Assembly (NCBI GenBank): GCA_028278545.1
Contig: JANQED010000033.1
Span: 1-64,000 of the forward strand
Direction of reading: 5' to 3'
Length of the DNA: 64,000 nt
Source: Anaerolineales bacterium
GTDB lineage: Bacteria; Chloroflexota; Anaerolineae; Anaerolineales; UBA11858
In this document: one piece after another, positions 1 through 6,454 of the stretch
Numbering within the stretch: position 1 is the first letter of the stretch
How the letters are laid out: every line of letters begins with the position of its first letter
Translations under genes and position numbers: made by a program
The notes under the pieces: model-generated
Databases searched by the model: none
The model's input: the letters and a program-made list of their open reading frames with translations, nothing else
What the model was told of the DNA's origin: nothing

Positions 1-264
1 CACCGCGGAGAGGGTTTCGAAGTGGGATTTGGTCTGGTTGGCGATGACCATCGCTAAGGTGGTCTTGCCAGTGCCCGGCGGCCCCCACAGGATGATGGAG
101 GCAAACAGCCGGTCGGCGACGATGGCGCGGCGCAGCAGCTTGCCCTCGCCGACGATATGCTCTTGCCCCTCGAATTCGTCCAGCGTGCGCGGGCGCATGC
201 GGGCAGCCAAAGGCGCCTCGTGTTTGAGCTTCTCTTTCATGGCGTGGTCGAAGAGGTCTTGCAT
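1..264 (-). CDS. rarA: Replication-associated recombination protein A (RarA/MgsA), N-terminal part
   Basis: Only the first 88 codons are inside the window; the gene runs off the left edge. The family is a clamp-loader-like AAA+ ATPase that acts at stalled replication forks. Visible are the family's opening ([18 protein letters not shown]) and a Walker A motif, GPPGTGKTT, near residue 70. Two ATGs are possible, at 273 and 264. I prefer 264 because a TATAAT at 277-272 overlaps the first ATG and sits 7 nt before the second, giving a leaderless start (MQDLFDHA). The assignment is firm despite truncation, because the motif context is characteristic and other clamp-loader ATPases start differently. 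Confidence 0.9.
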   Translation of the reverse strand, partial: MQDLFDHAMKEKLKHEAPLAARMRPRTLDEFEGQEHIVGEGKLLRRAIVADRLFASIILWGPPGTGKTTLAMVIANQTKSHFETLSAV

Positions 265-277
265 GGCCCCCATTATA
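265..277 (-). promoter_or_regulatory. -10 box of a leaderless rarA transcript
   Basis: On the minus strand TATAAT (277-272) is followed by 7 nt and then the rarA ATG. No convincing -35 lies 16-18 nt upstream. The same box-to-start spacing recurs before other genes in this window. Confidence 0.45.
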
Positions 278-470
278 CCTGTTCTGATCGGTGGAGGTCA
301 GCTTTCGTCGGACCCGATCCTGAATGGGTACTTCCCTGGCAAGGATCAGGGAGTTGTTTGTCTGACGAGCTTATTGCGCTGTACCAGGAATGGTAAAGAC
401 TTGAAAAAGTCAAGCATGTGGTTATACTAATTGGTGTAATCACATGGTTAATAACTATTGTGATAGAAAA

Positions 471-483
471 TAGGATACCGATT
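471..483 (+). promoter_or_regulatory. -10-like box directly before the SDR gene
   Basis: TAGGAT at 471-476 lies 7 nt before ATG 484, leaving no room for a ribosome binding site. A partial -35 (TTAATA, 448-453) is 17 nt upstream. This suggests a leaderless message. Confidence 0.4.
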
Positions 484-1350
484 ATGCTGGAAGACAAAGT
501 TATCGTGATTTCGGGAGCCACCTCGGGGATCGGTTATGCTGTCGCGCTGGAACTGGCACAAAAGGGTGCCGTCCTGATTGGGGTGGGACGGTCAGAGGAG
601 CGCTGCGAAAGAGCTGAACGTGCTCTCAAAGATGCCTCGCCTCACGGGCAGATCAAATTCCTGCTGGCTGACCTATCTGCTCAGCGAGAAGTGCGCGGAC
701 TGGCAGCCGAGGTCGCTAGCTGGGTGCGCGAAAAGGGCTTTGGCCGGGTGGACGTGCTGGTGAATAATGCTGGCATGGTCACAAACTGGTATACGGCCAC
801 CGAGGATGGCTATGAGATGCAGTTTGCGGTCAACCATCTGGCCCATTTTTTGCTGACTCACGAGTTGATGCCGCTGCTGGAAGCGGCCCCGGCGGCGCGC
901 GTGCTGACGGTCAGCTCCAATTCGCACCGGCGAGCACGCATCCACTGGCGAGATGTGATGATGCGACGCCGCTACAACACTCTGCTGGCTTACAAACAAT
1001 CCAAACTAGCCAATGTGCTCTTTTCAGCGGAGTTCAATCGTCGTTTCGCCCCTGCGACGGCGATGCGCGCTTACGCCATTGATCCCGGGCTGGTGAATAC
1101 GGACATCGGCTTGAAAGGCACCGGTGGGGTCGTTCACTGGGTATGGCAGCGCAGGCAAAAGAGCGGGGTCTCCCCAGAAAAAGGTGCTGAGACAGTCGTT
1201 TTCGTCTCCGTAGACCCATCGGTCAATGGATCGCAAGAGGTTTATTGGAAGGATTGCCGCCCGGAGTCGCCGAGTAAATACGCTCTGCGGGAAGAGGAGG
1301 CAACTAGGTTGTGGCGGCTCTCGGAACGCCTGTGTGGGATATCCAAATGA
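484..1350 (+). CDS. Short-chain dehydrogenase/reductase (SDR)
   Basis: NAD(P)-dependent oxidoreductase of the classical SDR superfamily, 288 aa, probably cytosolic. The cofactor motif GATSGIG is at residues 11-17, NNAG at 94-97, the catalytic Ser in TVSSNS near 145, and the YxxxK pair is Y170/K174, so the active site looks complete. The loop after the catalytic Ser and the YKQSKLANVLF stretch resemble the retinol-dehydrogenase/protochlorophyllide-reductase-like branch, but the substrate cannot be read from sequence. I start at ATG 484 rather than an upstream in-frame codon because the Rossmann strand begins four residues later. Its stop codon overlaps the next gene (ATGA), so the two are probably translationally coupled. 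Confidence 0.9.
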   Translation: MLEDKVIVISGATSGIGYAVALELAQKGAVLIGVGRSEERCERAERALKDASPHGQIKFLLADLSAQREVRGLAAEVASWVREKGFGRVDVLVNNAGMVTNWYTATEDGYEMQFAVNHLAHFLLTHELMPLLEAAPAARVLTVSSNSHRRARIHWRDVMMRRRYNTLLAYKQSKLANVLFSAEFNRRFAPATAMRAYAIDPGLVNTDIGLKGTGGVVHWVWQRRQKSGVSPEKGAETVVFVSVDPSVNGSQEVYWKDCRPESPSKYALREEEATRLWRLSERLCGISK

Positions 1351-2405
1351 TGAAATTTCAAAAGAAAATACTCCCCAGACTGCCTGGATGGCTTGCTTCG
1401 CTACTTATGATCCTGTTCACCGTGTTCTGGACGTACTGGAGTGCGGGGGAGATGTATCACGAGGGTTGGTGGGGGGCCTGGTACAACCGTCTGCCATACT
1501 TAGTGCCGGTTGCGGCCACTCTGATCCCCACCTTGGTAGCTTTTCGATGGCCCATTGGGGGCGGCATTGTGATCATACTGGTCGGCACGTTTACGCTCTT
1601 CTTTTTTGGAAACAATGTCGCCTTTATTGGTCTTGCCATTGCGCTGGTTGGGGTTGCCTTCCTGGTAGATGGCATCCTCAAGCGTCGAGGCACATCAGAC
1701 GGGATCATCACATCAACCCCCTGGTGGCGCCGCCGCTGGCGCTATCTATTGGCGATTGGCGTACCCATGATCGTGTTCACAAGTGTATCGGCGTACATGC
1801 TTCCAATTGTCTTGACTCGAGAGGACGATGGCGACCGCAGCGCCCGGTTGGTCGAGGGCAACGGCGTTTTGCTGGTTTGGGCACCAGATGGGCCGGGATG
1901 GAACTGGCGGCAACCCTGGGGCGGCTATCCCTCATGGCAAGACATCGCCCTATATGGGGTTGCTCCGGTTGGTATGGGAGAAAAACCGGGTTATGGACGA
2001 CAAGGGGAAGGGGATGGGGAGATCGTCTTTGCCACCCAAGAGGATATGGCTCAGACCAACCTTTGCCGCTACCTGAGCGCTGATGGCACGACGCTGCTGG
2101 ACGAGCCGCAGGATATCTGGCGTATGCCCACCACGGATGAGGTCATCCGCTCTCTTGGCCGGCACGGCGAGAATGCTTACTGTACATGGCGGGGGGAATA
2201 CCGTGAGCGAGTGAAGTGCGATGTGCTACCAGACAAGGAGTCCCCCCTGTGGGCGACCGATCAGCCAGCGATCTACTATTGGACGGCAGATTCTCACAGC
2301 GAGGAGCGCGGCTACTTTGTGGCCTACAATGGCACGGTCAATGCAGCCTACAAATTAGGCGGGAATCCGCGTCACAGTTATCGCTGTGTCAGAGGCCCTG
2401 ATTAG
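1347..2405 (+). CDS. Membrane protein with C-terminal DUF1566/Lcl-like domain
   Basis: 352 aa; start overlaps the SDR stop by 4 nt. About five hydrophobic segments (roughly residues 14-32, 50-67, 71-87, 91-109 and 132-154) precede a soluble region of about 190 residues. The soluble part has the pattern WRMPTTDEVIRSL ... YYWTAD ... GTVNAAYKLG ... YRCVRG, which resembles the DUF1566 (Lcl C-terminal) fold found in many bacterial surface proteins. Four Cys occur in this region (in NLCRYL, AYCTWR, VKCDVL and YRCVRG), compatible with disulfides if it faces outward. Function is unknown. Coupling to an SDR may be only positional. Confidence 0.7.
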   Translation: MMKFQKKILPRLPGWLASLLMILFTVFWTYWSAGEMYHEGWWGAWYNRLPYLVPVAATLIPTLVAFRWPIGGGIVIILVGTFTLFFFGNNVAFIGLAIALVGVAFLVDGILKRRGTSDGIITSTPWWRRRWRYLLAIGVPMIVFTSVSAYMLPIVLTREDDGDRSARLVEGNGVLLVWAPDGPGWNWRQPWGGYPSWQDIALYGVAPVGMGEKPGYGRQGEGDGEIVFATQEDMAQTNLCRYLSADGTTLLDEPQDIWRMPTTDEVIRSLGRHGENAYCTWRGEYRERVKCDVLPDKESPLWATDQPAIYYWTADSHSEERGYFVAYNGTVNAAYKLGGNPRHSYRCVRGPD

Positions 2406-2533
2406 TCCTCTTCTAGGACCATGGTTCTGGCCTGAACGATGACCCCGATGGCGAAGCCTGCACCCATATCGCCAGCAAAGCGCCCAGGAAGTCCACTCCC
2501 AGAGCAATGGCCGGCACCAGCCGCTCGTTTTGA

Positions 2534-4390
2534 TTAGCGGTTGTTGATCGTATCGATCTGTTCTTGAGCGTAGACGCGGGCATCTTCGAAACCAGGGTCG
2601 CCTTCGGTCCATTCGATGCAGGTTTCGAAACTGCGGATGGCATTATCCCAATTCTCAGCTTGCATATAGAGTTCCCCGGCCGTACACATAATATAGTGAA
2701 ATGGGGGGTGGTCTCCTTCGGGGACGAGGGCTATGGCCTGATTGATAGCATCCAGCGCGCCCTGGGTATCGCCGTTGTTACGCAGCTCTTCGGCCAGGAC
2801 ATGGCACTCTTCGGGCGAGCCACAACCGGATGTGTCGGCTGATGTGCCGGTCGACAGGGACTCGATTTGTGTTTGGGCGAGGCTGCGGACGTCTTCGAAT
2901 TCAGGATTATCTTCTGTCCAGCCCATGCACTCTTCAAAGTTCCTCTCAGCTTCGTCAAATTGACTTAATGCAACGAGCGCCTCTCCCCTCTGGCACCACA
3001 GATGGGCGTAAGGCGGATGCTCACTATCGGGAACGAACCCGATAGCCTTATCTAAGGCTGAGAGCACACCTTCAAGGTTGTTACTCCCCCAGTATCCGTC
3101 TGCTAAAGCGACGCACTCGTCAATGGATGCGCAGTCGGCGCCAGCACTCCCCCCGGTTAATTTTGGGATCCCCCAGACGAGGAGGGCAGCGATTGCAGCG
3201 ACCCCCACGATGCCAAGAATGATGGGTAAAATCTTGACCTTTGTTCTCGCTTTTGGTTTGGAGGCCTCTTTAGGCCTCGGCTTCGGTTTCGCAGGTTTCG
3301 CGGGAGGAGGTTTGGGCGGGGGCTCAGCTTCGACCTGCTCCTGCATAGCCACCGTGGCCTTTTCGGCAATATCTTCGTCTTCCGCTTCCATGGCGACGGT
3401 CGGTTTGGAGGTGAAGGTAGGTTGTGGTTCCTCTTCAGGCTCCATGGCGACGGTTTCTTTGGAGGCAAAGGTCGGCTCGGGTTCCGGCGCATCAGCCTCG
3501 GGGTCAGCCTGAACGTCCGGCCCAGGGGGTTCGACCATGGTCTCAGCCATGGTCACTCTGGTAAATTCGCTGAAAGCCGACTCAGCGGCTGCGACCATCT
3601 CAGCGGCAGATTGGTAGCGGTCTTCTGGCTCCTTGGCGAGGGCTTTGACGATGACGGCTTCCAGCACCCGGGGGATGTCCTCTCGAATGGTGCGCGGGGA
3701 GGGCAGCGGCTCGTTGATATGTTTATGGATCACCGCCAGAGGGGTGTCGGCATCGAAGGGCACCTTGCCGGTGACCATCTCGTAGAGGATGATGCCCAGC
3801 GAATAGATGTCGCTGGGGGTGGAGATTTGCATGCCCTTGCCCTGCTCGGGCGACATGTAGGCGGGCGTGCCGACCAGGGTGCCGGTGACGGTGAACTGGG
3901 TCTCGCTGACGATGCGGGCGATGCCGAAATCGGTCAGCACCACGCGGCCATTTTCCCCGATCAGCACATTGGCCGGTTTGATATCCCGGTGCAGAACGCC
4001 CTGGCGGTGGGCGTAGTCGAGGGCAGAGGCGGTCTCGCGAAAGATGTGGGCCATCTCAGGGATAGGCAGGGGGCCGTCGGCCTGGATCAGGCGATCTTTG
4101 AGGGTACCGCCGTCGATGAATTCCATCACCATGTAGTAGTGCTCTTCTTCGACGTCGATGTCGTAAATCTGCACGATGTTGGGATGACGCAGCGCAGCAA
4201 CGGCCTTGGCCTCGCGCTGGAAGCGGGCCAGGAAATCCTGACCTTCGGCCAGATAGCCGTGCAAAAGTTTTACGGCCGCGTAGCGTTCGAGTTGGGGGTG
4301 ATAAGCTTTATAGACTTCTGCCATGCCCCCGCGCCCCAAACGTTCGGCGATCTGGTATTTGCCCAGCGTTTTCCCGGTTAAAGTCGCCAT
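2534..4390 (-). CDS. Receptor-type Ser/Thr protein kinase with extracytoplasmic helical repeats
   Basis: Membrane-anchored Hanks-type kinase (PknB-like), 618 aa. Kinase domain about 12-262: glycine loop GRGGMAEVY, K41, HRDIKPAN (H134-N141), DFG 154-156, GTPAYMSPEQ. Then comes a Pro/Glu-rich linker with three near-identical TVAM motifs (T313, T331, T346) and a Lys/Pro-rich stretch. One TM helix (about 387-407) follows. The outer part is two copies of a TPR-like unit about 103 residues apart, each with four Cys at matching positions (420, 426, 466, 488 and 523, 529, 569, 591), probably disulfide-bonded. It is divergent from the ATPase-FHA gene at 4595; an FHA domain could read the phosphorylated Thr motifs, which is inference. 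Confidence 0.93.
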   Translation of the reverse strand: MATLTGKTLGKYQIAERLGRGGMAEVYKAYHPQLERYAAVKLLHGYLAEGQDFLARFQREAKAVAALRHPNIVQIYDIDVEEEHYYMVMEFIDGGTLKDRLIQADGPLPIPEMAHIFRETASALDYAHRQGVLHRDIKPANVLIGENGRVVLTDFGIARIVSETQFTVTGTLVGTPAYMSPEQGKGMQISTPSDIYSLGIILYEMVTGKVPFDADTPLAVIHKHINEPLPSPRTIREDIPRVLEAVIVKALAKEPEDRYQSAAEMVAAAESAFSEFTRVTMAETMVEPPGPDVQADPEADAPEPEPTFASKETVAMEPEEEPQPTFTSKPTVAMEAEDEDIAEKATVAMQEQVEAEPPPKPPPAKPAKPKPRPKEASKPKARTKVKILPIILGIVGVAAIAALLVWGIPKLTGGSAGADCASIDECVALADGYWGSNNLEGVLSALDKAIGFVPDSEHPPYAHLWCQRGEALVALSQFDEAERNFEECMGWTEDNPEFEDVRSLAQTQIESLSTGTSADTSGCGSPEECHVLAEELRNNGDTQGALDAINQAIALVPEGDHPPFHYIMCTAGELYMQAENWDNAIRSFETCIEWTEGDPGFEDARVYAQEQIDTINNR

Positions 4391-4594
4391 TTGTGTGCCT
4401 CCCGAAGATAGGTGTAACCGACAGGGGTATTATACAGGAATTCCCCCGATTCTGTTTCGGGTGATTCGCTAATTGTAAACATTTTGATGGTTTGCACCGA
4501 GAGGTTTTGACAAACGTGTTATATAATAAGGCCAGGTTTAGCAGGCAATCTTGATTGGGGCATGCCCCTCTGATAGGTCGATAAGCGAGATTTC
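4391..4594. promoter_or_regulatory. Divergent intergenic region between kinase and ATPase-FHA genes
   Basis: Contains a minus-strand TATAAT (4434-4429), placed to serve the kinase, and a plus-strand TATAAT (4522-4527) for the ATPase-FHA gene. Neither has a good -35 at 16-18 nt. The TTGACA at 4507-4512 is only 9 nt from the plus-strand box and cannot pair with it in a standard promoter. Confidence 0.4.
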
Positions 4595-6187
4595 ATGGTC
4601 AACGACAAACAAGTAACCCTGTTCGCCTTGGATTGTGGGGCGACCAACTGGCGACTATACCGGGTAGGTTATCGGCTGGATGGGAATTTAATACGCATCT
4701 TAGGGGACCCTCAACCCTCGCCGTTGACCAGCTTCTCAGAACGGAAGCTGCCGGCCATAATCACGCTCAACCCCGAGGGTTCGGCCATCGAGAGTTTCGG
4801 GGAGGTATCCCAGGGGCAGCTTGAAGATGAAAACGTGCGGGAGCGCGTGCGGGAGTATTTCAAGCCCTGTATTGGCGCGCATTTTGAGGAGAGTCCCCTG
4901 CCGCACCAGATGCGCTACACCCATGCCCAGGCACTGGAATTCACGGGCATGCTGCTTGAGGAAGTTGTGGAGCAGATCCGCAAAGAGAAGTGGCGGGCCA
5001 GCGGTTTCGATGAGCAGGTTCGTTTTTCCTTTGCCTACCCCGTGCACTGGGGCTATGATCACGGCGGGGCGATCCTGGAAGAGTTCAAGGCGCTGACGAG
5101 GGGGTGCTTCTCTGAAAACATTCATGCGCAGATCGATTTTGTCCCTGAGCCGGAGGGGGCCATCTTGAGCTTGAAAAGACAGGGGCTGTTAGGCGGCAAG
5201 GCCGGGGATGGCGTGACTTTGATCACTGATGTCGGCGGCAGCACCACCGATATCGTCGCCGGCCAGGTTGACCCGCGCACCGGGGAGCTGTTGTACCTCG
5301 GCCGCTACGGAGAGCCTTTCGGCGGCGGGCTGTACGATGCCGAAATTGCCAAGTATCTGGCAGACGAATTGAGCATCCCGGCCTCGGCCCTGGCCGATGA
5401 CCCGGCGGCGTTGATGACTCTGCGCATCTACGCGCAGCGCCTGAAAGAGTCGCTCAGCCGCCAACTGCTGCACGGCGGCGATGGGGAAGGCGATCACAGC
5501 GCTCAGCGCATGATCACTCTGGTGATGCGCGATGGCCAGGTATATCGCCGCCTGATCAAGCTCGATCAAAGGCGGTTCAATCAGATGGCGGGCCATCTCA
5601 ACCAGGCTTTCGAGGAGATGATCGCTAAGGCCATCAACGTCATCGGGCTGGCAGATAAGGAGATAGGCCAGGTGGCGCTGGTTGGCGGCGGGGTGCAACT
5701 GTTCAGCATCGTGCGGCATTTGCGGGAGCGGTTTGGGGATGAGAAGATTGTGCTGGCGGACAATCCCGACGAGATCGTGGTGCGCGGGGTTGGGTTAGCC
5801 TATGGCGCTTCGGTAGGGACGCTGGAACCCGGCGTCAGCCTGGTGATCGAACCGCCCCCCGTGGCTGATCCTGACCACGATGACCGCCCCGTCTCCGAGG
5901 CGATCCTGCAACTGGTCTCACCCGATGGGAAAATCTACCCTTTGAACGTCGGCGTGACCAGAGTGGGCCGCGCCCGCGCCAGCCATGTCTGGTTGGAGAG
6001 CGACAAAGTATCGCGCAACCACGCTGAACTGCACAGAACCGCCGATGCCGTCGAGTTGGTTGACCTGGGCAGCACTAACGGAACATTTTTGAACGATGAA
6101 CGTCTCCAGGCGAATCAACCCCACACCCTGATTGTGGGGGATGAGGTGCGCTTTGGAGATCGAGAATTCACATTGAACGCAGATTAG
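4595..6187 (+). CDS. Actin/Hsp70-like ATPase fused to a C-terminal FHA domain
   Basis: 530 aa, no signal peptide. Residues about 7-405 carry the actin/Hsp70 superfamily nucleotide motifs: phosphate-1 ALDCGATNWRLY (11-22), phosphate-2 TDVGGSTTDIV (211-221) and the adenosine motif ALVGGGVQLF (361-370). The Hsp70 substrate-binding domain is missing. Residues about 437-528 form an FHA domain with GR (458-459), SRNHAE (473-478) and GSTNGTFLN (492-500), so the phosphothreonine-binding residues are kept. The fusion suggests an ATPase recruited to phosphorylated partners, with the divergent kinase as obvious candidate. Exact function is unknown. Confidence 0.85.
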   Translation: MVNDKQVTLFALDCGATNWRLYRVGYRLDGNLIRILGDPQPSPLTSFSERKLPAIITLNPEGSAIESFGEVSQGQLEDENVRERVREYFKPCIGAHFEESPLPHQMRYTHAQALEFTGMLLEEVVEQIRKEKWRASGFDEQVRFSFAYPVHWGYDHGGAILEEFKALTRGCFSENIHAQIDFVPEPEGAILSLKRQGLLGGKAGDGVTLITDVGGSTTDIVAGQVDPRTGELLYLGRYGEPFGGGLYDAEIAKYLADELSIPASALADDPAALMTLRIYAQRLKESLSRQLLHGGDGEGDHSAQRMITLVMRDGQVYRRLIKLDQRRFNQMAGHLNQAFEEMIAKAINVIGLADKEIGQVALVGGGVQLFSIVRHLRERFGDEKIVLADNPDEIVVRGVGLAYGASVGTLEPGVSLVIEPPPVADPDHDDRPVSEAILQLVSPDGKIYPLNVGVTRVGRARASHVWLESDKVSRNHAELHRTADAVELVDLGSTNGTFLNDERLQANQPHTLIVGDEVRFGDREFTLNAD

Positions 6188-6217
6188 CCCAGATGTAAGT
6201 AAAGCATCTGCCTGGGC
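6187..6217 (+). terminator. Weak hairpin after the ATPase-FHA gene
   Basis: GCCCAG at the stop codon can pair with CTGGGC at 6212-6217, with AGATG/CATCT inside and a few bulged bases. It is followed by an A/T-rich stretch without a clean T-run, so termination is uncertain. Confidence 0.3.
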
Positions 6218-6287
6218 ATTAAATTGTATTCTCCCTAAGCAGCTTTTGAAGCTACGACAAGCTCTAACCCGTCTCAATTGGTTAAGG

Positions 6288-6314
6288 AATCCGACGTCTC
6301 CCGACGTCAGGATT
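6288..6314 (+). repeat. Imperfect hairpin in the leader of the HerA-like gene
   Basis: AATCC-GACGTC (6288-6298), loop TCCC, then GACGTC-A-GGATT (6303-6314). The 11-bp stem has one bulged A. There is no T-run, so it is more likely an operator or leader structure than a terminator. Confidence 0.35.
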
Positions 6315-6454
6315 GAGCAGAACGAATCTGGCAAGGCCAGCCGCACCGAAATCGGGAGACTTCGGAATCTGGAACTCTGGCTAAAGCAGTTTGTTGGCCT
6401 GCTTCTTGCAAGGTATTTATCGAGAGTACCACTAAATTCGGGGAGGCTTTTCGC

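Noticed and set aside
29-430. Plus-strand open frame at the left edge
   Set aside because: It lies opposite rarA, whose Walker A and family motifs read clearly on the minus strand.
3422-4381. Long plus-strand open frame opposite the kinase
   Set aside because: Mirror of the kinase's codon bias; the protein is His/Gly/Asp-rich with no domain pattern. Similar antisense frames opposite glyQS (51367-52461) and clpC (58060-59145) were dismissed for the same reason.
4507-4527. TTGACA and TATAAT as a promoter
   Set aside because: Only 9 nt separate them, too short for a sigma-70 promoter.
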